Part shown: piece by piece, positions 15,569-27,673 of the stretch
Layout: every line of letters begins with the position of its first letter
Position numbering within the stretch: position 1 is the first letter of the stretch
Source: Glandiceps talaboti
Lineage: Eukaryota > Hemichordata > Enteropneusta > Spengelidae
Direction: 5' to 3'
Length of the DNA stretch: 64,000 nucleotides
Assembly: GCF_964340395.1 (NCBI RefSeq)
Contig: NC_135557.1
Coordinates: 23,367,225 to 23,431,224, forward strand
The notes under the pieces: model-generated
Told to the model about the DNA's origin: nothing
Databases searched by the model: none
The model's input: the letters and a program-made list of their open reading frames with translations, nothing else
Program-made: the position numbers and the translations under genes

Positions 15569-15645
15569 CTGTTCGGTGTCTGTAAAGATGTGCAAAAACC
15601 GTGTCTCCTTCGATAAACAGTAGAGGCTGAAGAAGTTCAGTTATC
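15569..15645 (-). other. Candidate 5' untranslated exon of the GPCR gene
   Basis: A strong minus-strand donor (CCGAACAG followed by GTATGTTC) ends this exon at 15,569. The upstream limit is estimated as 30 bases below the TATA box. Joined to the acceptor at 13,523 it gives a short leader before the signal-peptide ATG. The exact start is uncertain. Confidence 0.45.
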
Positions 15646-15665
15646 ATCACAGCGTCATACATATC

Positions 15666-15675
15666 CTTATTTATA
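15666..15675 (-). promoter_or_regulatory. TATA box, GPCR gene
   Basis: TATAAATAAG on the minus strand, about 30 bases upstream of the proposed first exon and in the orientation of the GPCR gene. Confidence 0.45.
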
Positions 15676-15719
15676 CTGGACTTAATTGTAGCCACGCCCC
15701 TGACTACTTGCTAGTAATA

Positions 15720-16409
15720 AAGATAGAGGGAGTGAACTTTTTTGACGAACTTCTTTTGCGCCATTTCAATCACACTCAGCGTTCTTTATATTGCATTTCC
15801 CATTTTCACTTTCTCCGTTATTTGACACACCCTCATCTACCCACACAAACTTACATGTACGTATCATACGAATGTGTGCAATGATGATTGTTTGGTTCAC
15901 TATATAAATGTCACAATTCAGATACAACGTCTCCGCTAGTCAGACTACCTACGTGCTTTGGGAAATAAATTGTACAATGTAATAATCTATATGTGAATAC
16001 GATATCCCTTATTATAGTTTCTCGTTTTCTGAAGGAAGAATATGAAGGTAGAGAAAAGTCTTCAGGTGTACCCTGCCAACCACCTGGCTGACTACTAATA
16101 TTCGTTTCTACAAAATAAATTGTGCACTTTTTATGAAAGAAATAGAATATTTTACAAATATATGTAAACGTTTTTCTGTTCTTGTATTACTTACCTTTAA
16201 GTCATACTATAAGTTGATTATATCATTCTTCAATTCATTTCCGATGCAAACAAGACGATGATTGATTACGTTCTGAAGAGAAAGTAGTGAAAAAGACTTT
16301 CTTTATAGATGATACCTTCCCCTCTAGTCACTCTCATTATAGCCTTACACTTACTCCCGTATCCACTGGCCATACCTATTGGATTACAATGTCAACAAAT
16401 AAATTATAG
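15720..16409. other. Spacer left of the retrotransposon
   Basis: No gene seen. The last bases (TTATAG) form the left junction of the LTR element. Confidence 0.5.
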
Positions 16410-16867
16410 TGTTGGGTGTCGTAGAGTTGAACGGTATAAGTATGGATAGTTCAGACGTTACACTCTAGCACTCACACTCTCATACTCTCGTACGGGATCG
16501 TTCAGGTCCAAGTCGGGAATTAGTCACGACTGAGAAGATATTTCGGCTTGCCAGAATCACCTACCCGAGAGCTCGTCTCTCTTGAGCTCCTCTCCTCCTC
16601 TCCTGATTCTGGATGTTTTATTCTCATCTTAAGTATACTTCCAATACAATGGAACTTACACAACGACTAAATATAGAAAATCACACCATAAGATCATGGC
16701 ATCATAAAAGTTATCATGTACTTTTCTCTAACCAATCATGTGAATTTCAGTTACATCATGTTTGCCCAGCTTCGTCATCGCCAGTCTATTTCTGACCTAT
16801 GGCCTACAATGCCGAAAAGTAGAATTTATTCCCATAATTCCGAAATACGATATTTTGGATCGTAACA
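16410..16867 (-). repeat. 3' LTR
   Basis: 458 bp, matching 21,446-21,903 along its whole length by eye. TG...CA ends are present when read in either direction. The minus strand carries an AATAAA-type signal (GAGAATAAAACATCC) that could serve for polyadenylation. The small open frame inside is repeated in the other LTR and is not a gene. Confidence 0.95.
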
Positions 16868-16883
16868 CCACCCCCCGTTTTCC
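16868..16883 (-). other. Polypurine tract
   Basis: The minus strand reads GGAAAACGGGGGGTGG directly before the 3' LTR, the position from which plus-strand DNA synthesis is primed in LTR elements. Confidence 0.75.
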
Positions 16884-17586
16884 TAAAGGAGCGACCCGCG
16901 ACTTGAGAACTGGAGAAACATGACGAGTGGCATAGCCAAAACTTTCTTGTAAATTTGTTTTTGTGTTTTTCTTTTTATAACAACTAAGTAACACCGTTGC
17001 ACAGATACAATATGTAATCGGTAATCAGGTAAAATCGTCTCAAGGAATGTTAAATACAGAGTATATAAATATATATGAGATAAATACATGTATACATAGA
17101 ATAAATTACAATGTAAGCCAATTATGAAATCAAATAAGCGATTAAAATAGCATAGTAACCTTGATATATATCTTGAATAAACATGAAAGTAAATATAGCA
17201 CTTGATGTAGTCTAATATAAATATTGATTATGGAATACCGTAATTGATAGTAATCGACAGTAGTGATCAATCCTGTAAATATATGAAAAAAATATCAAGA
17301 GAATAAAATGTCATGAACAAAAAAATCCGAAAAGACGACAGCATAAGTCGTCAAACATGATAAAACTCCAAATGTTCGTCTCAAAACATGCATTCAATAC
17401 CCGTAAAATAAAAGTAAATACACAATCAAATTAAAATAATTGTAAATCATATATGCAACTAAATGTTCTACAAAAGTATAGTAAAATATAGCATTCCTGC
17501 AATTAGAATGCAAGTCAAGTCCGTAGTCAAAAATCGTAGTCAATATCCAAAAAGAAATCCAAAATTCAATGTCAGCGAAGCAAGAC
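16884..17586 (-). other. 3' untranslated region of the retrotransposon
   Basis: AT-rich DNA between the env-like stop and the polypurine tract with no supported coding frame. Confidence 0.5.
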
Positions 17587-18579
17587 CTAAAATAATGACC
17601 ATGAGGGAGTATCGTCTTCAGGGGAGGCCGCAACACTAGCAACACTAGCCGGGCGAATAAGGGGCGTGTCGGGGATGTCTGAATGAACATCGGCTACCAC
17701 CACGCTGCTACTTGTATTCATAGCAAGCAAACTATCTTCGCAGAGCGGCTCTATAATAATTTCGCGCATATCTAAACAATCGCTATCAGCCTGTGTACCA
17801 AAGTCAGTTTGACACGCCTTAGAATTAGTCAAGAACAAAAGTTTTGCGTCTATAGGTACTTTAACTGGACAAAAACATTTCTTCCAAAATCTAAAACATT
17901 TAAAGCTACACTTATAACACAATACGACAATAAGTCCCAGTCCAACTACCGCAATAGCATTAAGTAGGATATCGCTGGTTCCGCCGCTAACAACAGTGCC
18001 GGCTTCTGTCGTCAACACGGAGCCAACTGAATCCCACGGTATATTTTGTGCACGTATAGGACTGGCACTCAGAATCGCAAGAGTTATAGAAAGCTGTCTA
18101 ACCCTAAAAAATAAGTATATAACAGCTGAAATGGTTATAACGTTGAAGATGACACCAACATATCCTGGTATATCGAACCAATCAAACCAAGAATCACCCT
18201 TAACCTAGGTACTATCCACATAATTACTAAATTCATCCATGGGAGTTAAGTATATATCGGAATGGTTTCTCAATACCTGTGAAACCCTATTCAATTCCAA
18301 TTTTAATCTATTATCCCTGAACAAAGACTTATTCCAACTTTCTGTGAACAACTTAACTTGAGGTAGTTGCATAGTTAGAGTGTCATTGAAAGTATAGTCA
18401 AACAGTGCCGTGTCAAATTCCTTGTTATACAACGTTGATAAAACAGGAACATTCAAAATATGTTCATAAGTAATCGTCTTATTAGGCTGGCAATTAGCAT
18501 CTAATGACTCAAAATAATAATAAGTGGACATTAAAATGTGCGAGCTACTTATGTAAGGCTTGGTGAAAACAAATATCAA
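17587..18579 (-). pseudogene. Env-like frame of the retrotransposon, broken by an in-frame TAG
   Basis: Two open stretches, 18,579-18,205 and 18,018-17,587, lie in one reading frame. The only interruption is TAG at 18,205-18,207; the DNA between it and 18,018 is open but lacks a start. The first part has several N-glycosylation sequons (NKT, NDT, NKS, NHS). Further on come a hydrophobic stretch and then a classical membrane helix (ILLNAIAVVGLGLIVVLCY) followed by a Cys-rich stop-transfer and an acidic tail. Position after pol, glycosylation and the C-terminal helix suggest a retroviral-type envelope protein. At about 330 codons it is short, so its 5' part is probably missing. I recognise no specific env family; function is inferred and the frame is inactive as it stands. 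Confidence 0.55.
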
Positions 18580-18631
18580 TCCCTTAAACTAACTTAAAAT
18601 AAGTGAACCCGTTCTGAAGTCGTGCTAACTA

Positions 18632-20254
18632 TTAAGTAGATCGTCGTTTGCCTGTAATTACAACCGGATTATCGCGTAAAGATTTAATCGCTTCATCGTT
18701 CAAATAAGATTCCGGTATCCACGAATTGTCTGAACTTGGATACCCCTCCCATTTCACTAAATATTCCAAAATACCGTTTTTGTGCCGTCCGCGTAAAATC
18801 TTATCGATGCGATAATATGTATCGTCCCCAGCAGGCTCGTTTTCTCCTGCTAAACTATCACTGTCATAATCAATAGGTACTCGTGAAGACGGCTTATTTC
18901 GCCTACGTCGATATCTATATCGATTATCGTTCGAGTGTCGAATTGAAGCGCTTATAGAAGCCGACTCGCTACTTTGACTTTCTGCGCTCACAGAAGACGA
19001 GTCGCTATTTCGACTTTCTGTGCTCTCGGTTTCTGTTGATGGTGACGTGGGCGCCTGCGAACGGCGAGGGGGAACGAAACCACCCGAATTTTGTGGTGAT
19101 TCCGTGTCCGTGTCTGTGTCTGTGTCACCGAGATCGACATCCGGGGTACTACCTTCTAAGGACGTAGATCGGAGCGAACCCTTCTTTAGTCTGTTATGGT
19201 GTACTAATTTAGGATATAACTTTCCTGAATGAACGTAACGCAATCGATAATTGAGTGGCGGTATGAAATCAGCAATTCGATATGGACCCCTATAATATTT
19301 GTGAAACTTTCTAGCTCTCCCTGGTTTCACTGCTGGGTTATATAAATAAACTATATCCCCTATTGTGAATTCGTGTTGCACAGCTCTCTTGTCATAATGC
19401 TCTTTCATTTTTTCCTGTGCGACTTTAATGTTGTCCATTGCCATCTTTATTGCAATATTTCGTTTTGATGCTAATTCTTTCAGATGAAAATTGATACTTG
19501 CCGATTTGCTAACCGCGGGAAGCAAGGTAACGTCTAGCGGTAGTCGTGGCTCCATTCCAAACAGAACCGAAAATGGCGAAACACCCGTGGAATGATGTGG
19601 CGCTACTCTATACGCGAACAAAACTGCCACTAGTCTAACCGGAACGCGCCCATTCTGCACAGCACCTAAAACTCTCGCAGTAGCAATACCAATGTGAGCA
19701 AGCGACATTGTGTTTGTAGTATGACCTACCATACCGTTAGGGTAATTCCCACGAACACGCGCCGATATAACACACTCTGAACGAGCAGGTATAGAATATG
19801 TCTTAGACGCGCGTATAAGGGACGATGGACGTAAAGTAACTTTGCGCTTCATAAAATCAACAATAGCTCCATTTCTACGTAAGAAATCATGGCCTATAAT
19901 TAAATCCTGCTTCAATTCTTTGAGGACATAGACTTGCATAGTAATCGCACGATTAGAAAAGAAAACAGGAATTCTAAGACATCCTAAAATAGGCAAAGTA
20001 CGCCCATCTGGCAAAGTAACAATCTTATAACTTGATTTGAAAAGCTTACACTTTCTTAACTTACGAATATTATTTAACAAAGACTCTGAAATTATTGATA
20101 CATCGGAACCTGTATCTATAAGTGCTGAAACTTTACGATCAAAAATACGCACATTAATTAAATTATCATTTACAATCATTGACTCTGGCAAATTAACACA
20201 ATTGAGATTTAAAGATACTCCGTTGCGAGATTTCTCATCTGACTGCTTATACAA
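18632..20254 (-). pseudogene. Shortened pol: protease fused to integrase C-terminus with chromodomain
   Basis: 540 open codons. Residues about 45-65 hold the aspartic protease site (SALIDTGSDVSIIS), and LIIGHDFLRRNG near 120 is the second protease motif. Near residue 205 (about 19,635) the frame passes from pre-RT linker (NGRVPVRLV) straight to sequence normally found after the integrase core (FAYRVAPHHSTGVSPFSVLF). RT, RNase H, the integrase zinc finger and the DDE core are absent, and the deletion kept the frame. A GPY-type integrase tail follows, then a Ser/Thr/Glu-rich linker, and a C-terminal chromodomain near 475-520 (YLVKWEGYPSSDNSWIPESY). There is no ATG at the start; expression would come from a -1 shift out of gag. 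Confidence 0.85.
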
Positions 20255-20284
20255 TTTTCGTCTCGCAACGTTTACCCGTTTTTT
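20221..20284 (-). promoter_or_regulatory. -1 ribosomal frameshift site: slippery heptamer plus stem-loop
   Basis: In the gag frame the minus strand has the heptamer A AAA AAC (20,284-20,278) just before the gag stop at 20,272. After a 7-base spacer comes CGTTGCGAGA (20,270-20,261), a 30-base loop, and its perfect complement TCTCGCAACG (20,230-20,221). Slipping back one base enters the open pol frame. Heptamer, spacer length and a 10-bp GC-rich stem match the known layout of retroviral gag-pro shift signals. The stem could also extend into a pseudoknot, which I cannot test. Confidence 0.85.
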
Positions 20285-21417
20285 GGAAAAGCATATCGTG
20301 CACCATTTCTATCACAAAATCTGGCCACATGGCCTATCTCCCCGCAATTGTAACACCCACGATCAGGATTTGCATAACAATTAGGACTTGAATGCCCTGG
20401 CTTATTACAAAATTTACAAATCTGCTTAGCCGTATTAACTTGTCGACCGCCATAACGTGGAGCTACTACTGGCGGTCTATTTACGTTAGAATAATTATAG
20501 CTCTGTCCTACCCGTGACCGTGGTCCAGCGTTTGCGTAGGGTTCTTGTCGTATTTGAACAGGCGCTGCTGGTACAGGGAGGGGCGTCACCGCCGCTGCTG
20601 ATAGCTTCTCATGTAGAACTTCATTCTGTTTTAGCAAAGAGTCGAAGGCTTGTTGTAAAACCTCTGTAGACGTGTCGGAAGTACGACCAGTTTTCAGTGC
20701 TTTGACATCATCGTCGAACCGTTCTACCATTTCTGCTGTTCGGGCGAAAGCCACGGCCTCCTGGAAATTGACCGGATCTCTGTTGACTACCGTACTACGT
20801 ATAGACGGTATTAACCCCTGTAAAAATAAACTAAAAAGCTCGTTATCATTTCTGTTATAACGATAGCACATATCCCTTAAACGTGAGGCATATTTTTCGA
20901 TTGTTTCTTTGTCCATTTGCTTAATTGTTCTTAGCTCTTGATCTATACGCCACTGTGGTGCTCTGTTCTGGAATCGTCCGATGAAAGCTGCACGCATGTT
21001 CTCCCAGTTGTTCGCCAGGTCGTCAGGCAAGGACGTGTACCATCTCTCTGCTTCACCAGACATAAGCAGACTAAAAATATTCAGACGTTGAATATTGTCA
21101 AACTGCTTAAGGACGACATATGCATCAAATTTACGCAACCATCTGGTTGGTATTTCATCTTCCTTCCCATAAAATTGAGGTGGTATGATATCGTTACCCA
21201 CCGTCAAATTCTGCATTCTGTTGACAATGCGTTGTAGCTCTTGGTGAACCAGCCGTGCGTCTTGCCGCTGGCCTTGGTTGACCTCTGCTCCATTGTTTTC
21301 TGGCTGTGGAGCTTCTTGCTGGATATTCGGGTCTGCTTCTGCCATTACTGTAGGTGGCCGTTGACAAGGATGTAAATGTCGGTTTCTTCTCAGTCTTCTA
21401 CCAGAACGTAATAACAT
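20272..21417 (-). CDS. gag: Retrotransposon Gag
   Basis: 381 residues. It forms the particle shell and binds the element's RNA. A capsid-type region at about 85-225 contains FYGKEDEIPTRWLRKFDAY and GEAERWYTSLP, typical of Ty3/Gypsy gag. Two CCHC zinc knuckles lie near the C-terminus: CKFCNKPGHSSPNC and CYNCGEIGHVARFC. The N-terminus is Arg-rich. The start at 21,417 leaves only 28 bases after the 5' LTR; a second ATG at residue 25 is possible. The frame is intact, unlike pol and env. Confidence 0.92.
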   Translation of the reverse strand: MLLRSGRRLRRNRHLHPCQRPPTVMAEADPNIQQEAPQPENNGAEVNQGQRQDARLVHQELQRIVNRMQNLTVGNDIIPPQFYGKEDEIPTRWLRKFDAYVVLKQFDNIQRLNIFSLLMSGEAERWYTSLPDDLANNWENMRAAFIGRFQNRAPQWRIDQELRTIKQMDKETIEKYASRLRDMCYRYNRNDNELFSLFLQGLIPSIRSTVVNRDPVNFQEAVAFARTAEMVERFDDDVKALKTGRTSDTSTEVLQQAFDSLLKQNEVLHEKLSAAAVTPLPVPAAPVQIRQEPYANAGPRSRVGQSYNYSNVNRPPVVAPRYGGRQVNTAKQICKFCNKPGHSSPNCYANPDRGCYNCGEIGHVARFCDRNGARYAFPKNG

Positions 21418-21431
21418 TAAGTGGACCTGTT

Positions 21432-21444
21432 GGATTTTCCACCA
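21432..21444 (-). other. Candidate primer-binding site
   Basis: The minus strand reads TGGTGGAAAATCC one base after the 5' LTR. TGG pairs with the CCA end of a tRNA. The tRNA identity was not determined. Confidence 0.55.
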
Positions 21445-21445
21445 G

Positions 21446-21903
21446 TGTTGGGTGTCGTAGAGTTGAACGGTATAAGTATGGATAGTTCAGACGTTACACT
21501 CTAGCACTCACACTCTCATACTCTCGTACGGGATCGTTCAGGTCCAAGTCGGGAATTAGTCACGACTGAGAAGATATTTCGGCTTGCCAGAATCACCTAC
21601 CCGAGAGCTCGTCTCTCTTGAGCTCCTCTCCTCCTCTCCTGATTCTGGATGTTTTATTCTCATCTTAAGTATACTTCCAATACAATGGAACTTACACAAC
21701 GACTAAATATAGAAAATCACACCATAAGATCATGGCATCATAAAAGTTATCATGTACTTTTCTCTAACCAATCATGTGAATTTCAGTTACATCATGTTTG
21801 CCCAGCTTCGTCATCGCCAGTCTATTTCTGACCTATGGCCTACAATGCCGAAAAGTAGAATTTATTCCCATAATTCCGAAATACGATATTTTGGATCGTA
21901 ACA
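21446..21903 (-). repeat. 5' LTR
   Basis: 458 bp. This copy lies upstream of gag on the minus strand and so would act as the promoter. No difference from the 3' LTR was found by eye. Confidence 0.95.
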
Positions 21904-22500
21904 ATACATTACTTTCCATGTTCTATTGTCCCCGTCACTTGTCGTGTCTGCTGACTAAAACATTCTTTTGAAATAATAAATTTTAAATGTATTTAGTATT
22001 GCTAAAATTCAAATAGCTGTAGTGACATGTTAGTAGCACGCAGTTTTAATCCCCGTTGATCTAAATGTCATGTGCTATATACAATTATCTATTTATAATT
22101 TAAACCATGCACAAACGATATGAGCTCTAAATCGTGTCTCTTCTCCTTCCAAGCGAATTGGAACTATCAATGAAGTCAACCTAATGAGCTAAAATGATTA
22201 TCACTAATTTTGAATAATATCCGAAGGGTTGCTTGACTCAATTGGAATATCTTCAAAGTATATCTTATCGCAAGTACGTAATAAGGTCATAATCAATTTT
22301 ATATACATCACCCCAAATGCATTTTACTGAATGTCATCTATGAGCCTATAAAAAAATAATATGCCATTTTTCTATCTATTTCTAGTCGTTAGCTTATGAG
22401 ATCTAAAGAGTTTATAAGTAATTTTCCACCTACACAAATGTATTGGGCTGTTACTATAGATAAAACTTGTACGGTTATATATGAATATGTATGAATAATA
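21904..22500. other. Spacer right of the retrotransposon
   Basis: AT-rich, no gene, RNA or repeat family seen. Confidence 0.5.
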
Positions 22501-22516
22501 TCATCGTATTATCATC

Positions 22517-22810
<294 letters not shown>

Positions 22811-25150
22811 AACAAATCAGTAGATACTAAATAAAGTAATCCCAAATAAGTAAATAAAAACACTGTTGTCTTATTTCTTTGCTCGGGTCATATATATGTA
22901 TCCATTCATATATTGTACATTGTTTGTTTCATTGTCATTTTCTTAGTACTCCAAGACAGTGTTGAACATCGCACAAAAATATCAGCCATCATAATGTAAA
23001 TCTCACTCTGTGATATTAACCCTAGACTATAGTAAGCTTATATAGCAAATGAGCACCAATAAATTAATCATTCATAATCTAGATTATCCCTGGGCTCTTC
23101 TCCACTCACAATCGAAGTAATTAAGGTAAGTCCTTCGTGAAATACGTTTCTATAAAGAGTAGTACATTTTCAAAGTTAACATTGCACCGACATGTATTTT
23201 TTTTACAGAAACAGTGATGCAATATTGACAGAAATGCGACATGTTTGAAATCTAAAGATTAAAACGCTGCAAACAATTAACATTTTGCCAAAGTTAAACT
23301 ATAAGATACATAATATTAAGTTATACATACGACATACGACAGCTTTTTGACGATATTTCAAAAGAATTAGCTATCAATAACAGTAACAGTACGCCTGTTG
23401 CAAAGCAAAAAAACCTCCAGGTCTTTGCCTGCAAATCCCTCTATCCAGATACATATCTTGATATCATCATGTATGGTGAGGCGGCACACCAAACGAAAGT
23501 TATACTTTGAAGTTACGACAATGGGCTAGGTTTTCGTCAAAAACACACCAGATGTTAGCAATAATACATAGCTGTAGTATTAACGATATTAACTCAAATA
23601 GTGATTCAACCATAATCACTCTTACTCCCAACCAAATTAGAAGATGAGTGAATACTACATGCGTACATGTATATTGGATATATACTTACTTTGCATATAC
23701 TGTAGTATAATAACACAGGCACTTGGTTACTCGAAAGCTGAGTAATGAACTACTATTTTGGCTTAATTAGTGCCAAATAAGAATAAAAAATATATTACAT
23801 AAACAAAACACGTTTGTTTATCTTGGCGACGATGTTGATGTCCGTACAACACTGATATGGTCATGTTTCATGCAAACATGCAAATTAAATACCCATGCCT
23901 CATCCATATGGCCACTATAATTTGTGTTGTGATTAATAATTAATTGTTTTATTACTGCTAGCCATCTACTTGATATACAATGATTTTATTTTGCCAACCT
24001 TTCTTGATGAACTGTTATATTTAATACTCATATTTTTCCCCGCAAATATTGGCTCAACAGAACCCGCACATATCAGGATACGTCTTCTTAATTTTCGAAT
24101 TGTAAACTGTATTGGCGCTCATCAGAGTCAGAATATGAATCAGTAGAATAGAAGGCTGTATCGCTCTTTTTTGGTGAAGTAAATTAAGATCAGACATACA
24201 TACATACATACATACATACATACATACATACATACAGAAACCATGATGTGGTCTTACGACTATATCGCAATGGTTTGGCCCTACAGTAACTATTGAGTAT
24301 TGACAGCAACATGTTCTCAACTCGCTCATGTAGGAGGCCGATGTTTTACAGTGACAAGTTTCTCGGACATTTCACTCCTATACTGTGGTAAATATTTAGA
24401 TATCGCCGACGAAAATTTAATGCTGAAAAACTATACAACTAACCATAAAACACTGCATAGAAACATGAGACATTGCTATCTTTCATTTGAAATTAAATAG
24501 TAATTTAGATCGATAACATAATATCTATAAAATGGGTCGCATTATATCGTACACGTGTTAACTGAAAACCAGTGACAGTGTAAAATTTACACCAACCAAG
24601 TACAGGACTATATTATCATTGCACAGAAATATAAACAATGACCGAGTTAACAGGATTCTATAAAGGTTACAGAGAGCACTAATAATCATACTTATAAGAT
24701 TTATTTGATCGGTTACTTTACAGTTAGAAAAGACAGACTTTTATAATTAGTTATAGAAGACCTGTCTCAAGACTTTGAAGAGCTAGTAGTGCTAAAAAAT
24801 ACGAATTGAAAGCATGTAACACATAGATGCTGGAGTTTGAGATCTGTAGCAACATAATTTTCCAATGAGTCTAATTTGTAAGTGTAAATCATTACTCTAG
24901 TCGACACTTTGGTGTGACACGAACTTGATGTCATACATTCCATTGTCTCCTACAAGATTGTAATGCTGTTTTAATGATTTTCAGAGACAATTGTGACCCT
25001 GTCTTCTAAAACAGAGAGTATAATTTCGTTATAGAAAGGCAACTATTTGTTGATGAGTAAAATCTGTCTCTAGAAATGAACTCTCTCATCAGTAGGTTGC
25101 AGTTGAGTCATATATCGCGTTATAACAATGATGGTGTCTTGGTGATAGAG
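22811..25150. other. Spacer upstream of Ig receptor gene A
   Basis: AT-rich with a short (CATA)n array at 24,197-24,236. No exon recognised. Confidence 0.5.
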
Positions 25151-25157
25151 GTTAATT

Positions 25158-25312
25158 AAATTGTTTTGAAACCAAAGTGTTCCAAAATTAAATACCCTAT
25201 TTATTTGCATATGACATCATTCAGATTAGAGTCGTGGACTATTTCATTACCTACCACTTATTCTGCACATCGACGTTTGTGAGGTAGCAGTATCATCATT
25301 GACAAGCAGCAG
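25158..25312 (+). promoter_or_regulatory. Candidate promoter / 5' UTR exon of gene A
   Basis: 25,158-25,182 matches 35,039-35,063 upstream of gene B at 23 of 25 bases (AAATTGTTT.GAAACCAAAG core). At nearly the same distance downstream each has a donor: CAGCAG before GTGAGTTTCTG here (exon end 25,312) and TTTCAG before GTAGGTTTTCTG at 35,184. Shared position and sequence before the two paralogous genes suggest a common promoter and non-coding first exon. Confidence 0.4.
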
Positions 25313-25982
25313 GTGAGTTTCTGTTGCTTGTTTTTGCAGTATCAATTGCCTTTGTCAATTACGTATACCTATTTTGCCTATTACTATTATGCCTGAAATA
25401 GTTTCCATTTCACTTTAGTAAAAAACGTTTATGTGAATTAACTATTTCAACTATTTTAAATGGTCATAATGTCATCATCATCATTTGAAAATTTCGCTTT
25501 TCTCGTTTTCCTGATTTTGACAAGTGATGATGCACAAAGAAGCACTCCAAACGTTTAACATTGTATTTTCTATCTGTCTTGATCACTCTGATGATGATCG
25601 TCGACGAAAAACGTTGAAATGTTGATCTACCATTTGCCATTTGATCTACCTTGCTGTCGAGCATTTTGGTGACGTTTCTCCCGGCTAAAACAACTGAGCC
25701 GAGTCCCACTAGAATCAAAATAATCACATGCATCCATCAAAATAATGTATACACGATTGTAGCACATCTTTCCTACATACATACATATGTCTGTAATGTA
25801 TTCCTCAAATCCCGTTTCTCCTATTCATCGGTTTTTGTTGCATTTCTCAGGACAGTTTGGTTTATGAAAATTCATATAATACATATACGTACATTTTGTA
25901 CACAAGTATAGTTGTAATGTATATCTCACTTTCTTGTCATCGTATTGTATTACCGTTGGTGTCCTCATAGTCTGTCACATAA

Positions 25983-26324
25983 CTGAACTTTACCGTTCCT
26001 TGGGATAAACAGTTTTTTAGGAAGAGTTTTTTATATAATGGTGTTAAAACCTGGAATGATTTAAGTATTGATATCAAATCATGCTCCACTCTTCAGTCTT
26101 TTAAACGTAAATGTAAATGTCATCTTTTAGAAAACAGTTAGTTTAGTAGTCGCCTGGCTGTTCTTCTGGCTTTTGCCATTTTACTCACCCTTGTATTTGT
26201 TTTAATGGTTTAGTATTTTTAATGTATATATTGTATATTTTTATCTCGACACTGTGTGAGAAGAGCCTTTGGCTCAACAGTCTATCGAGTTTAAATAAAG
26301 TCTAATAATAATAATAATAATAAA
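25983..26324 (+). mobile_element. 5'-truncated LINE: ORF2 C-terminus, 3' UTR and (TAA)n tail
   Basis: The plus strand encodes NFTVPWDKQFFRKSFLYNG, then VKTWNDLSIDIKSCSTLQSF and KRKCKCHLLENS with stop at 26,141-26,143. This is the usual last segment of animal LINE reverse transcriptase proteins (RSFxYxGxxxWNxLPxxIRxxxSLxxFKxxLKxxLL). A 3' UTR of about 150 bases ends in AATAAAGTC and a (TAA)n tail at about 26,303-26,324. Open sequence begins only after a stop near 25,982, so the insertion is severely 5'-truncated. Confidence 0.75.
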
Positions 26325-27584
<1,260 letters not shown>

Positions 27585-27588
27585 ATAG

Positions 27589-27673
27589 CACTTGACGACT
27601 GCAAGAAGACATTCATATAAGATGGATTTGCGTTTTATTATCATCATGGTTTTTATGTCCGTTCTTGATATTG
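27589..27673 (+). CDS. Gene A exon 1: 5' UTR end and signal peptide (CDS 27,622-27,673)
   Basis: The acceptor ends at 27,588. ATG at 27,622 opens MDLRFIIIMVFMSVLDI, a hydrophobic secretion signal, followed by G and the donor GTGAGT. Phase 1 at the end. Confidence 0.75.

Larger units (their letters stand above)
16410..21903 (-). mobile_element. Ty3/Gypsy-type LTR retrotransposon, internally deleted, chromodomain and env-like frames
   Basis: A 5.49-kb element read on the minus strand: 5' LTR 21,903-21,446, primer-binding site, gag, -1 shift into a shortened pol, env-like frame, polypurine tract, 3' LTR 16,867-16,410. The LTRs begin TGTTAC and end CAACA and appear identical by eye, which points to recent insertion. 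Reverse transcriptase, RNase H and the integrase core are missing, so this copy cannot copy itself and would need an active relative. No 5-bp target duplication is visible (TATAG on the left, ATACA on the right). Confidence 0.93.

Noticed and set aside
16613-16795. 60-codon frame, repeated at 21,649-21,831
   Set aside because: It lies inside both LTRs, which explains its apparent conservation.
19020-19232. Plus-strand frames inside gag and pol (also 20,037-20,384 and 20,938-21,237)
   Set aside because: Shadows of the minus-strand retroelement genes.
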